Positions 1-7,030 of a stretch of DNA of 21,537 nucleotides are shown here, in pieces. The DNA is from an uncultured Streptococcus sp. (GTDB lineage Bacteria; Bacillota; Bacilli; Lactobacillales; Streptococcaceae). The notes under the pieces are model-generated. The model was not told the origin of the DNA and searched no databases. It was given only the letters and a program-made list of their open reading frames with translations. The stretch covers positions 1 through 21,537 of the forward strand of contig CAAEFF010000090.1 in the NCBI GenBank assembly GCA_900755085.1, read 5' to 3'. The translations under genes were made by a program, and so were the position numbers. Numbering within the stretch: position 1 is the first letter of the stretch; every line of letters starts with the position of its first letter.

Positions 1-1
1 G

Positions 2-82
2 GTTGATCATATTCACCTACAGTTTGAAAAGGGAACGTTTAATGCGATTCTAGGACCAAATGGGGGGGAAATCAACGACTGA
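2..82 (+). pseudogene. Remnant of an ABC transporter ATPase (Walker A region)
   Basis: The plus-strand frame from position 2 reads VDHIHLQFEKGTFNAILGPN followed by GGEIND and a stop. This looks like the start of an ABC ATPase up to the Walker A motif (GPNGxGKST). The motif is broken in a G/A run near 60-72: the codons for GKSTT are visible in the next frame, but that frame also stops within a few codons. Nothing resembling the rest of an ATPase follows. The 5' end lies outside the window. It is best read as decayed debris of an uptake transporter gene; the family cannot be told from about 25 residues. Confidence 0.6.
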
Positions 83-248
83 GAAATAAGATTATTGACT
101 CACTATTTATGGAAGTAGTTATTTAAGAGAGAAAGAGGAGTTACCAAAAAGTTACTAAAATTTGAAAAATGAGTCTATTTGCAAGGTTCAAAAGGCCTAA
201 AAACTTATTAAATCAAGGTTATAAGATTTAAAAAATGTAGTTATGGAA
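83..248. other. AT-rich stretch without genes
   Basis: This segment between the ABC remnant and the tRNA fragment is AT-rich and has stops in all frames at short intervals. I see no promoter, repeat or RNA gene that I could defend. It should contain the 5' half of a tRNA-Leu gene if the fragment at 249-300 were a complete gene, but no acceptor 5' strand or D-arm sequence is present. Confidence 0.6.
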
Positions 249-300
249 CTCAAAATCCAGTGTCCGCAAGGACGTGCCGGTTCGACCCCGGCCGCCGGTA
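249..300 (+). tRNA. 3' half of tRNA-Leu(CAA), 5' half missing; probable att site
   Basis: The segment starts in the anticodon loop (CTCAAAA, anticodon CAA). It continues with the 3' anticodon strand (TCCAG), a class II variable arm (GTCC-GCAA-GGAC), a perfect T-arm (GCCGG-TTCGACC-CCGGC, 276-292), the 3' acceptor strand CGCCGGT (293-299) and discriminator A (300). The variable arm and the CAA anticodon identify leucine. Upstream there is no matching GCCGGCG acceptor strand and no D-arm, so this cannot fold as a tRNA. A break inside the anticodon loop with a retained 3' half is the usual outcome of integrase recombination at a tRNA 3' end. A decayed duplicate is the alternative. Confidence 0.8.
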
Positions 301-308
301 TAGATTAT

Positions 309-336
309 AAAAGGAGTTTTTACTCCTTTTTTTGTT
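309..336 (+). terminator. Intrinsic terminator after the tRNA fragment
   Basis: A 9-bp stem AAAAGGAGT / ACTCCTTTT (309-317 with 322-330) with a TTTT loop is followed by a T-rich tract. It lies 8 nt downstream of the tRNA 3' end and would have ended the original tRNA transcript. It now insulates adcR from upstream reading. Confidence 0.8.
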
Positions 337-354
337 TATTTTTTTTCTTTTTTG

Positions 355-363
355 TGATATAAT
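355..363 (+). promoter_or_regulatory. adcR promoter, extended -10
   Basis: TGA-TATAAT is an extended -10 element with a perfect hexamer (358-363). No convincing -35 is present in the T-rich DNA upstream, which fits the extended -10 class. Transcription would begin near 370, about 35 nt before the preferred adcR start codon. Confidence 0.65.
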
Positions 364-374
364 TAACCGGTAAA
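363..374. promoter_or_regulatory. AdcR operator (zinc box)
   Basis: TTAACCGGTAAA matches the known streptococcal AdcR consensus TTAACYRGTTAA at 11 of 12 positions. It overlaps the last base of the -10 hexamer and the expected transcription start. Zinc-loaded AdcR bound here should block RNA polymerase, so the operon would be autoregulated and induced when zinc is scarce. Confidence 0.8.
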
Positions 375-404
375 GTTTTTTTGGTGAATTTGAAGGAGTT
401 AATT

Positions 405-842
405 TTGTCTGAAGTTGCAAATAAAATCGATCGATTTTTAAATTCTATTTTATTGTTATCAGAAAATCAGCATGAGATTTTAGTTGGTTCTTGTACAAGT
501 GGTGTTTCATTAACCAACACTCAGGAACATATTTTGATGCTAGTTGCCGATGAATCTCTAACCAATTCTGTCTTAGCTAAGAAATTGAATGTTAGTCAGG
601 CAGCGATCACGAAGGCTGTGAAGCCCTTATTAAGTCAGGGGATGCTGGAGACTTATCGCGATGAAAATGATGCACGGGTTCTCTATTACCGCTTAACTGA
701 GATCGGTAAGCCGATTGCATTAGAGCATCAGCACCACCATCAGCATACTCTTCACACTTATGAGGATGTTTTGTCGAAGTTTACTAAGAATGAGCAAGGA
801 GTCATTTCGCGGTTTTTAGATTTATTGGAAGAGGAGTTATAG
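405..842 (+). CDS. adcR: AdcR, zinc-dependent MarR-family repressor
   Basis: This is a 145-residue MarR-type winged-helix repressor of zinc uptake genes. I chose TTG at 405 because a strong Shine-Dalgarno AAGGAG (393-398) lies 6 nt upstream. With this start the residues known as zinc ligands in pneumococcal AdcR fall on the same numbers: E24, C30, E41, H42, E107, H108 and H112 are all present. The in-frame TTG 381 and GTG 384 lack a ribosome binding site and lie too close to the promoter. The helix-turn-helix is around residues 53-76 (NVSQAAITKAVKPL). The C-terminal part is His-rich (EHQHHHQH). It is the first gene of adcRCBA, and adcC begins 1 nt after its stop codon. Confidence 0.95.
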   Translation: MSEVANKIDRFLNSILLLSENQHEILVGSCTSGVSLTNTQEHILMLVADESLTNSVLAKKLNVSQAAITKAVKPLLSQGMLETYRDENDARVLYYRLTEIGKPIALEHQHHHQHTLHTYEDVLSKFTKNEQGVISRFLDLLEEEL

Positions 843-843
843 T

Positions 844-1548
844 TTGAGGTATATTACGGTTTCAAATTTATCGTTCTATTATGATCGAGAACCGGTTCTT
901 GAAGGGATCAATTACTACTTAGATAGTGGAGAGTTTGTTACGCTGACTGGTGAGAATGGGGCTGCTAAGTCAACCTTGATTAAGGCTAGCCTTGGCATCT
1001 TACAGCCCAAGGTTGGGACTGTTGAGATTTCAAAGACGAATGTTAAGGGAAAGAAGTTAAGGATTGCTTATTTGCCGCAACAAATTGCTAGTTTTAATGC
1101 AGGGTTTCCAAGTACGGTCTATGAATTTGTGAAGTCAGGTCGGTATCCTCGTAAAGGCTGGTTTCGAAAGTTGAATGAGCACGATGAAAAACATATTCTG
1201 AAGAGTTTAGAATCTGTTGGAATGCTAGAGTTCAAGGATCGGGCGATTGGTTCTTTGTCTGGTGGTCAGAAACAGCGGGCCGTCATTGCTCGGATGTTTG
1301 CTTCAGATCCGGATATCTTTGTTTTAGATGAACCGACAACAGGGATGGATGCGACGACAAAGAGTGATTTTTATGAGTTGATGCATCACAGTGCGCATCA
1401 CCATCAAAAATCTGTTTTGATGATTACGCATGACCCTGAAGAGGTTAACCAGTTTGCGGATCGGAATATTCATTTGGTTCGTGACCAGAGCTCTCCTTGG
1501 AGATGTTTTAACGTCCATGACACAGAAGGGGAGGGTGACCATGCTTGA
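844..1548 (+). CDS. adcC: AdcC, zinc ABC transporter ATPase
   Basis: This is the 234-residue cytoplasmic ATPase that powers the AdcABC zinc importer. Walker A is GENGAAKST (36-44), the signature is LSGGQ (138-142), Walker B is FVLDEP with E163 as catalytic glutamate, and the switch histidine is in MITHD. The third Walker glycine is alanine, which I remember also from pneumococcal AdcC. Translation starts at TTG 844 with GAGGAG (831-836) inside the end of adcR. The MRYITV N-terminus matches the family, so the non-ATG start is credible. The C-terminus (SPWRCFNVH) is typical of streptococcal AdcC. The gene overlaps adcB by 8 nt, which suggests translational coupling. Confidence 0.95.
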   Translation: MRYITVSNLSFYYDREPVLEGINYYLDSGEFVTLTGENGAAKSTLIKASLGILQPKVGTVEISKTNVKGKKLRIAYLPQQIASFNAGFPSTVYEFVKSGRYPRKGWFRKLNEHDEKHILKSLESVGMLEFKDRAIGSLSGGQKQRAVIARMFASDPDIFVLDEPTTGMDATTKSDFYELMHHSAHHHQKSVLMITHDPEEVNQFADRNIHLVRDQSSPWRCFNVHDTEGEGDHA

Positions 1549-2344
1549 TTTATTCCAGTATGATTTTATGCAGCGTGCCTTGTTGGCTATGGTTGCCATG
1601 AGTCTTTTTTCTCCTGTATTAGGGATTTTCTTGATTTTGAGACGGCAGAGTCTGATGAGTGATACGCTGAGTCACGTCTCTCTTGCGGGTGTCGCGTTTG
1701 GGCTTTTCCTTGGAATCTCTCCAACGCTCTCGACTATGATCATTGTCATTATAGCTGCGGTCTTTCTTGAGTATTTGCGGACCTTATTTAAGGACTTTAT
1801 GGAGATCGGGACGGCAATTTTAATGTCCACTGGTCTTGCCCTAGCTTTAGTACTGATGCGTGGTGGTGGGAAAAGCTCGATGAGCTTGGATCAATATTTG
1901 TTTGGTTCTACCCTAACCATTACGGATGAACAGGTGATCGCCTTGTTTGTGATTGCTTTTGTTGTATTAGTGCTGACGGCCTTATTCTTGCGTCCTATGT
2001 ATATTTTGACCTTTGATGAAGATACGGCCTTTGTAGATGGCCTTCCGGTCCGGACCATGTCCATTTTATTTAATGTGGTAACGGGGGTTGCTATCGCCTT
2101 AATGATTCCTGCAGCAGGATCGTTATTGGTTTCAACCATCATGGTCTTACCGGCTAGTATTGCGCTGAAATTAGGGAAGAACTTCCGTGGGGTCATGCTG
2201 ATTGCGGTCATCATTGGTTTTATCGGGATGTTTAGTGGGTTGATTTTGTCTTATATTGCAGATACACCAGCGAGTGCCAGCATCACGCTTTTATTTGTGG
2301 CACTGTTCTTGCTTGTGAATCTTGGATCACGTTTGAGGAAATAG
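1541..2344 (+). CDS. adcB: AdcB, zinc ABC transporter permease
   Basis: This 267-residue integral membrane protein belongs to the ZnuB/ABC-3 permease family and forms the channel of the AdcABC zinc importer. About seven to eight hydrophobic segments are visible, for example residues 12-32, 44-82, 90-104, 128-150 and the last 65 residues. The motif RRQSLMSDTLSHVSLAGVA (about 34-52) is characteristic of the family. The start at ATG 1541 has a good ribosome binding site (AAGGGGAGGG). An in-frame extension back to 1430 would lie wholly inside adcC and is not supported. It overlaps adcC by 8 nt and is followed by adcA after 2 nt. Confidence 0.93.
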   Translation: MLDLFQYDFMQRALLAMVAMSLFSPVLGIFLILRRQSLMSDTLSHVSLAGVAFGLFLGISPTLSTMIIVIIAAVFLEYLRTLFKDFMEIGTAILMSTGLALALVLMRGGGKSSMSLDQYLFGSTLTITDEQVIALFVIAFVVLVLTALFLRPMYILTFDEDTAFVDGLPVRTMSILFNVVTGVAIALMIPAAGSLLVSTIMVLPASIALKLGKNFRGVMLIAVIIGFIGMFSGLILSYIADTPASASITLLFVALFLLVNLGSRLRK

Positions 2345-2346
2345 AT

Positions 2347-3852
2347 ATGAACTTTAAAAAATTTGGTTGGTTATTGTTAGTGGCTTTGACCCTTGTCTTG
2401 GCAGCTTGTGGCAAAAGTCAGAGTCAAAATGGGAAATTAAAAGTGATGACCACTTTTTATCCTGTTTATGATTTTACAAAAAATATTGTCGGAGATGAAG
2501 GAACGGTAGACTTGCTCATTGGAGCGGGATCAGAGCCTCATGAATATGAATTGTCTGCTAAGGGGCGGGCTATGATTCAAGATTCGGATGTTTTCGTCTA
2601 TGAAAATGAAAACATGGAAACCTGGGTTCCAAATCTTTTGAAATCAATGAAGGATAAGAAAACCAAAGTGATCGATGCTACCAAGGGCATGGTCTTGCTT
2701 CCTGGATTGGAAGAGGAACATGAACACGAAGGGGGCAAAGAACACCATCATGAATATGATCCTCACCTTTGGCTCTCTCCACATCGTGCCATGAAGATGG
2801 TAGAGTCGATTCGTGATCAGTTGGTCGCAGCTTATCCAGATAAGAAAAAGACATTTGAGAAAAATGCTCAAGCCTATCTAAAGAAATTACAGGCCTTGGA
2901 TCAAGCTTATCAGGATGGGTTGAAAGATGCGAAACAAAAGAATTTCGTGACCCAACACGCGGCTTTCCGTTACTTGGCCTTGGATTATGGCTTAAACCAG
3001 GTGGCCATTTCAGGGATTTCACCTGATAGCGAGCCTTCTGCTGCACGATTGCGTGAATTGACAGAGTATATCAAGAAAAATGAGATCAAGGTGATTTACT
3101 TTGAAGAAAATGCTTCTAAGTCTTTGGCGAAAACCTTGTCTTCTGAAGCTGGTGTTGAGTTGGCTGTCTTAAATCCTTTGGAAAGCCTGACGGATCAAGA
3201 AATGAAAGATGGCGAAGACTACGTTTCTGTCATGAAGGAGAATCTGAAGGCGCTAGAGAAAACAACGTCACAAGCTGGTAAGGATATTCAACCGGAACAT
3301 GAGGAAGATTCTAAGACGGTTCAAAAAGGCTATTTCGAGGATAGTCAAGTGAAGGATCGTAGCTTAGCAAATTACGCGGGTGATTGGAAATCGGTTTATC
3401 CATACTTGCAAGATGGAACTTTGGATCAGGTCTTTGATTATAAGGCAAAATTAAATCCAACCATGACTGCTGCTGAGTATAAGGAATATTATACCAAGGG
3501 TTACCAAACAGATATTGATCGGATTAAGATTGATAAGGATTCAATGGAGTTTTATCAAAAAGGATCTTCTAAGAAATATACCTATAAATACGTAGGTAAG
3601 CACATTTTGACTTATAAAAAGGGGAATCGTGGTGTTCGGTATCTCTTTGAAGCGAAAGAGAGCGATGCGGGAGACTTCAAATATGTTCAATTTAGTGACC
3701 ATGAAATTACTCCGGTAAAGGCAGCTCACTTCCACATTTTCCATGGAGGAAAGAGTCAAGAAGCGCTTTATGATGAGTTGGAAAATTGGCCAACTTATTA
3801 TCCTTCCAACCTATCTGGTTTAGAAGTGGCACAGGAAATGCTGGCTCACTGA
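2347..3852 (+). CDS. adcA: AdcA, zinc-binding lipoprotein with fused ZinT domain
   Basis: This 501-residue extracellular lipoprotein captures Zn2+ and delivers it to AdcBC. It has a lipoprotein signal peptide with lipobox LAAC and Cys21. The first domain (about 30-310) is a cluster A-I/ZnuA-type binding protein with predicted zinc ligands H65 (SEPHEYE), H140 (DPHLW), H204 (TQHAAF) and E279. An acidic, His-rich loop (about 122-136) precedes H140. The second domain (about 325-501) is ZinT-like, with the metal-binding motif HFHIFH at 461-466. This two-domain layout and length are normal for streptococcal AdcA. It is the last gene of the operon and ends 11 nt before a strong terminator. Confidence 0.95.
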   Translation: MNFKKFGWLLLVALTLVLAACGKSQSQNGKLKVMTTFYPVYDFTKNIVGDEGTVDLLIGAGSEPHEYELSAKGRAMIQDSDVFVYENENMETWVPNLLKSMKDKKTKVIDATKGMVLLPGLEEEHEHEGGKEHHHEYDPHLWLSPHRAMKMVESIRDQLVAAYPDKKKTFEKNAQAYLKKLQALDQAYQDGLKDAKQKNFVTQHAAFRYLALDYGLNQVAISGISPDSEPSAARLRELTEYIKKNEIKVIYFEENASKSLAKTLSSEAGVELAVLNPLESLTDQEMKDGEDYVSVMKENLKALEKTTSQAGKDIQPEHEEDSKTVQKGYFEDSQVKDRSLANYAGDWKSVYPYLQDGTLDQVFDYKAKLNPTMTAAEYKEYYTKGYQTDIDRIKIDKDSMEFYQKGSSKKYTYKYVGKHILTYKKGNRGVRYLFEAKESDAGDFKYVQFSDHEITPVKAAHFHIFHGGKSQEALYDELENWPTYYPSNLSGLEVAQEMLAH

Positions 3853-3863
3853 AAGTAGTATTC

Positions 3864-3900
3864 AAAAAGAGATTGGGATGTATTATCCCGGTCTTTTTTT
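3864..3900 (+). terminator. Terminator of adcRCBA
   Basis: A long stem of about 15 bp (3864-3879 with 3885-3900, two G-U pairs in its middle) closes a GTATT loop. The lower stem doubles as an A-tract/T-tract, with seven Ts at 3894-3900. It lies directly downstream of adcA. Confidence 0.9.
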
Positions 3901-3922
3901 GATCAGAAATAGGAAGTAGAGC

Positions 3923-3951
3923 TTGTCAAATGTTTGAAAATACGTTACAAT
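3923..3951 (+). promoter_or_regulatory. Sigma-A promoter of the lipoprotein gene
   Basis: TTGTCA (3923-3928), a 17-bp spacer and TACAAT (3946-3951) form a near-consensus promoter. Transcription should start near 3958, leaving a leader of about 34 nt. No AdcR box is visible here, so the gene appears to be independent of the zinc operon. Confidence 0.8.
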
Positions 3952-3991
3952 GAGAGGGCTTTAAACTAAAAAAATGTATGGGGAATGTTAA

Positions 3992-4549
3992 ATGAAAAAA
4001 GTTGGTGCTATTCTTGTGAGCCTTTTCAGTGTGGTCTTATTGGTGGCTTGTTCGCAGCAAGGTGCGAGCAAGAAATCAACCGCTTCTTCTAGTCAAACGA
4101 ATGCCTCTTCTGAAGTGAAAAAGACGGATGCTTCTAGTTCAGAAGCGAAAGACAAAGAAGAAAAAGAAGAGAAGAAAGAAGTGAAGAAAATGGATCTTGA
4201 GGCTATTGCTAATGGGGATTACAGCAGTATTGCTGGTGTCTGGCAAGATGATAAAGGAAACAAGTTGGTCTTTAACGACAAAGGGTTGGTTTCACAAGAG
4301 TTGGAGGGCTATGGTGCTTCTTTGACGGATTATGGAACAGCATCTGAAGGCATTTATGGTGGTCGTGATGGTGGCTTCTTGTTGGAGTATATTCCTGCGG
4401 GAGTAACCATTGGTGATCAGGTCGATGATCAAGGGCAAGTTGTTTTTAAGGATACATCCGATGCCTCTAAGAACCGCTTGTGGTCTGGTGTTGGAATCGC
4501 TAGTTTTGGGGAACAAGGATCGGTCTACTATCATGTAGGAGATGAATAA
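3992..4549 (+). CDS. Small secreted lipoprotein with C-terminal DUF6287-like domain
   Basis: This 185-residue protein has a lipoprotein signal peptide (lipobox LVAC, Cys20). A low-complexity linker follows that is rich in Ser, Thr, Lys and Glu (about 21-66, ending in a KEEKEEKKEVKK run). The compact domain from about residue 67 begins MDLEAIANGDYSSIAGVWQD. That opening resembles the DUF6287 domain of streptococcal and lactococcal lipoproteins; I identify it from memory. The function is not known. The Ser-rich, charged linker suggests a domain held away from the membrane through the wall. It has its own promoter and stands alone between adcA and the convergent GH92 gene, so a link to zinc or glycans cannot be inferred from position. 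Confidence 0.85.
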   Translation: MKKVGAILVSLFSVVLLVACSQQGASKKSTASSSQTNASSEVKKTDASSSEAKDKEEKEEKKEVKKMDLEAIANGDYSSIAGVWQDDKGNKLVFNDKGLVSQELEGYGASLTDYGTASEGIYGGRDGGFLLEYIPAGVTIGDQVDDQGQVVFKDTSDASKNRLWSGVGIASFGEQGSVYYHVGDE

Positions 4550-4555
4550 CAGAAA

Positions 4556-4740
4556 AAAGAGAGTGGGACAGAAATCGGTAATTCGTTAGAATTCGATTTC
4601 GTCGTCCCACCTCCGCACAGTTGAGTAGGACTGTAAAAGCTGATGAAATCAGCGTAGTAGAGCCCACTCAACCACTGCGTCTTGCTCGACAATCCAAAGA
4701 CAATTAAGAGGCTAGGACTTTTGTCCCAGCCTCTTTTTCT
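4556..4740. repeat. Structured intergenic element of three hairpins
   Basis: The spacer between two convergent genes is almost entirely palindromic. Hairpin 1 (4563-4610) pairs GTGGGAC and GAAATCG with CGATTTC and GTCCCAC around an AATTC-GTTA-GAATT tip. Hairpin 2 (4621-4671) pairs TTGAG with CTCAA and holds an inner GCTGAT-GAA-ATCAGC stem (4639-4653). Hairpin 3 is the terminator at 4708-4738. The GTGGGACA start and GTCCCAGCCTC end, and the layered design, resemble dispersed intergenic repeats that I remember from oral streptococci. A second copy is not in this window, so repeat status is inferred. Confidence 0.5.
4708..4738. terminator. Terminator between convergent genes
   Basis: An 11-bp stem GAGGCTAGGAC / GTCCCAGCCTC (one A-C mismatch) with a TTTT loop is followed by five Ts on the plus strand. 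It serves the lipoprotein gene. Read on the minus strand, the hairpin lies just after the GH92 stop codon but has only a weak T-tract (TTAATTGTC), so it may work less well in that direction. Confidence 0.8.
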
Positions 4741-6815
4741 TATGCATGTGGTGGGAGCCAAGAAAGATCGAACTGAAGCAGCTGGGCTTCAAGGAGATCC
4801 TGATGGGAAATCTCTTGCTGCTCTTTGCCATCTAATCGGGCTTTTTGGATGAAATAGGCACCTGCAGTATGGGAGTTGGCGCAGATCTTGAGCTCTTGCT
4901 TGGGAAGATGGAGAAGGATTTCTTTAAAGAGGGGGAGCCCTAGATCATAGATTGGTTTTCCTGGGCAGGTTGGATAGAGTCCAAGGGCTGACCAGATGTA
5001 CCAAGCAGATAGGCTACCATTGTCCTCATCACCTGGATAGGCTTGGAAATCTTGATGGAAAGCTTGGGAACGGATCTGGTGGATAAGGAAATTGGTATAT
5101 TCGGGGTGAATGCTGTGGCGGAAGAGGTAGGGAATGTGAAAGCTGGGTTGATTGGAGATGGCAATCTGCCCAAATGGGGCTTGGGCCATTTCACTCATTT
5201 CATGGATTTCATAGCCATACCCTTTTACGTCAAATTGAGGTTTTTGATTGGCTAAATCCAGTAATCGTTGGGTGAAGGCTTTTTTACCACCCATCAGCTC
5301 TATCAGGCCGGAGAGGTCGTGTAAGGCTCCAAAAGTAGCCTGGGTTGCAGAGCATTCTGCATAATCTCCTCCCCAGCTGGTAGGAGAGAAGGGCTCTTTA
5401 AAGTTTCCATTGGTGGATCGCGCTCTCATGAAACCCGTTTGGGCATCGTACAATATTCGGTAGGAGAGGCTGGAAGCAGCATACTGAGTAGCCGTTTCTG
5501 TCTGACCCAATTGCTTGGCAACTGTAGCCATGCAAAAATCACTATAAGCATAATCTAGGCTGTGGCTAACACTTTCGTGAAAATCATCGGGTAGGTAGCC
5601 AAGGGCCTTGTAGCTTTCATTGCCATGGCGACCAAAATATTGATGAGGATCAGTTTTTTGAGCCGTCTGGAGCATAGCTGTCAGCATTTTTTCATGTAGG
5701 TCTGGTGCGATTCCTTTTGTGACAGCATCCGCAAAGACGCCATCGATGAGGGTACCTGGCATCATCCCTCGTTCATCTGGTGCCAACCATTTTGGTAGAA
5801 AACCAGTGTCCTGGTAAGTATTTAAAAATCCTTCGAGAAAGTGACGGTAGTAATCGGGGTAGACAAGGCTAAAGAGCGGAAAAGACGTCCGAAAGAGGTC
5901 CCAAAATCCGATATTCGTATAAGCTTTTCCTGGTTTGATTTCCTGATGGGCAACATCCAGGTGCCAGTCATTCCCCTCGGTATCTGTTTCATAAAAGGTT
6001 TGAGGGAAAAGGAGGAGTCGGTACAGGCAATGATCGAAAAAGGCTTGGTCACGCCCTCCGGCATCTTTTACTTCAATTCGTTTTAGTAGCTGATTCCATT
6101 GATCGGCTGCTTCTTTTTTAGCTTCTTCTAAGGAAAGGTGAGGAAGATGGCTGTGAGCCATGTCTTGGGACAGATAAGAGCTACCTAATTGGACGGTCAC
6201 TTCCTTGCTAGCAAAGGTGAGAAAAAGATCCTGATCGATGTGAGTGACGTTCTCGATCGGTTGGCTAAATTGCCACTCTAGATAGAAAGAGTAGGAAGTA
6301 TCTGCGGTATGAGCCTGATCCAGAATGCGGAAGTGACAGGTGTGGTCTGTAAGGGTCAAGTCCTCTAGTTCATTTGCTGCATGAAAGCAGAGAGTCAGCT
6401 TTTCTGGTGCTTGAAAGCGCAGGACAGCCCCGTAGCAGCTTGGCACCAGCTCGCTTTGAATCTGATAACGTTCCGAAAAAATACGGAGGTAGTGAGGCTG
6501 AAAAACGGCGTCTTTCATCGAATAACTGCTCTGGCGACGGAAGAGGTCGGAACTTGTAACTTCTCCTGTGATGGGCGTGATGAGACACCAAGCGTAGTCT
6601 CCAATCCAAGGACTAGGCTGGTGGGTGAGGCGAAATCCCTGAAAAATAGGGAGATTGGGGTTGAAAAACCAAGCCCCTTGTTCGTGTGTCGTCTGAGGAA
6701 GAAAGTAGTTCATCCCAAAAGGGACTCCTGTATAAGGGAGGGTATTTCCGTGGGAATAGTGGGGATGATTATCACTTCCCCAGCGGGTATCGATGGTCTG
6801 GCAAGTAGTGTGCAT
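4740..6815 (-). CDS. GH92 exo-alpha-mannosidase, probably alpha-1,2-specific
   Basis: This 691-residue cytoplasmic enzyme removes non-reducing alpha-linked mannose from high-mannose N-glycans. Family GH92 is Ca2+-dependent and inverting. The usual motifs appear in order: GFWDLFRT (303-310), a YAEC segment with E487 in the place of the general acid, EIHEM with H538/E539, SNQPSFHIPYLF (554-565), and GDEDNGSLSAWYIWSALG (595-612), whose D596 and D598 fit the base pair. The spacing to the Bacteroides enzyme BT3990, as I remember it, places H538/E539 on the pair linked to alpha-1,2 preference. No signal peptide is present, so it acts on imported glycans. Start ATG 6815 has AAGGAG at 6821-6826. Its ortholog is pneumococcal SP_2145. 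It is transcribed divergently from GH125. Confidence 0.93.
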   Translation of the reverse strand: MHTTCQTIDTRWGSDNHPHYSHGNTLPYTGVPFGMNYFLPQTTHEQGAWFFNPNLPIFQGFRLTHQPSPWIGDYAWCLITPITGEVTSSDLFRRQSSYSMKDAVFQPHYLRIFSERYQIQSELVPSCYGAVLRFQAPEKLTLCFHAANELEDLTLTDHTCHFRILDQAHTADTSYSFYLEWQFSQPIENVTHIDQDLFLTFASKEVTVQLGSSYLSQDMAHSHLPHLSLEEAKKEAADQWNQLLKRIEVKDAGGRDQAFFDHCLYRLLLFPQTFYETDTEGNDWHLDVAHQEIKPGKAYTNIGFWDLFRTSFPLFSLVYPDYYRHFLEGFLNTYQDTGFLPKWLAPDERGMMPGTLIDGVFADAVTKGIAPDLHEKMLTAMLQTAQKTDPHQYFGRHGNESYKALGYLPDDFHESVSHSLDYAYSDFCMATVAKQLGQTETATQYAASSLSYRILYDAQTGFMRARSTNGNFKEPFSPTSWGGDYAECSATQATFGALHDLSGLIELMGGKKAFTQRLLDLANQKPQFDVKGYGYEIHEMSEMAQAPFGQIAISNQPSFHIPYLFRHSIHPEYTNFLIHQIRSQAFHQDFQAYPGDEDNGSLSAWYIWSALGLYPTCPGKPIYDLGLPLFKEILLHLPKQELKICANSHTAGAYFIQKARLDGKEQQEISHQDLLEAQLLQFDLSWLPPHA

Positions 6816-6886
6816 CTGGTCTCCTTTTTCTTCATCAACCTAAAATGGTCTGTGTTTTTCTTGTAACACGCGGTGGTATTTTCTTC

Positions 6887-6895
6887 ATTGTATCA
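6887..6895 (-). promoter_or_regulatory. GH92 promoter, extended -10
   Basis: On the minus strand TGA-TACAAT forms an extended -10 (hexamer 6887-6892). A TTGACA on the same strand (6902-6907) is only 9 nt away, too close to be its -35. The expected start is near 6880, giving a 5' leader of about 65 nt. Confidence 0.5.
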
Positions 6896-6910
6896 AAGTG
6901 TTGTCAAATA

Positions 6911-6927
6911 TGATAGCGTTTTTATCA
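6911..6927. promoter_or_regulatory. Cre-like CcpA site in the GH92/GH125 divergent promoter
   Basis: TGATA-GCGTTTT-TATCA is a perfect inverted repeat with a CG core. Read on the minus strand (TAAAAACGCTATCA) it matches the catabolite-responsive consensus TGNAANCGNWNNCW at 13 of 14 positions. It covers about -31 to -47 of the GH92 promoter, a classical repression position. It lies about 75-90 bp upstream of the GH125 start. Confidence 0.6.
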
Positions 6928-6937
6928 AATGGAAAAT

Positions 6938-6960
6938 TTTGTAGAAAAAGGGCTATAGTT
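6938..6960 (+). promoter_or_regulatory. Putative activator site, copy 1 (upstream of GH125)
   Basis: TTTGTAGAA-N6-CTATAGTT occurs here and, with identical internal spacing, at 14082-14104 (TTTGTAGAA-N6-CTATAATT). In both cases exactly 29 nt separate the motif end from the -10 hexamer. The arms TGTAG and CTATA are an imperfect inverted repeat. The position of about -64 to -42 and the poor -35 of the GH125 promoter suggest an activator. The two-component regulator encoded at 20074 is the obvious candidate, by inference only. Confidence 0.55.
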
Positions 6961-6966
6961 TGCGTA

Positions 6967-6995
6967 TGTATTTCCCCATTGAAATCTTTTATACT
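6967..6995 (+). promoter_or_regulatory. GH125 promoter with poor -35
   Basis: The -10 is TATACT (6990-6995). The hexamer 17 bp upstream is TGTATT (6967-6972), a weak match to TTGACA. Such a promoter is expected to need an activator. Transcription would start near 7002 and the leader would be about 29 nt. Confidence 0.55.
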
Positions 6996-7030
6996 GAATA
7001 GGAAAGAATCGATACGTGTGAGGAAAATAA

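Noticed and set aside
249..300. A complete, working tRNA-Leu gene
   Set aside because: The acceptor 5' strand, D-arm and 5' anticodon strand are absent upstream; only the 3' half is present.
381..404. Earlier adcR starts at TTG 381 or GTG 384
   Set aside because: No ribosome binding site precedes them, they sit about 10-15 nt from the transcription start, and the zinc-ligand numbering fits the TTG at 405.
880..980. AdcC as a defective ATPase because Walker A reads GENGAAKST
   Set aside because: All other ATPase motifs are intact, and the same alanine is, from memory, normal in pneumococcal AdcC.
5119..5151. GH92 lacking its catalytic acid (Gln in the SNQPSFH motif)
   Set aside because: By spacing, the general acid is E487 further upstream, which is present; Gln at the NQP position appears normal for the family.
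6381..6866. Plus-strand ORF of 161 codons overlapping the GH92 start
   Set aside because: It lies antisense to a well-supported GH92 gene, resembles no family and has no ribosome site; it is a frame shadow.
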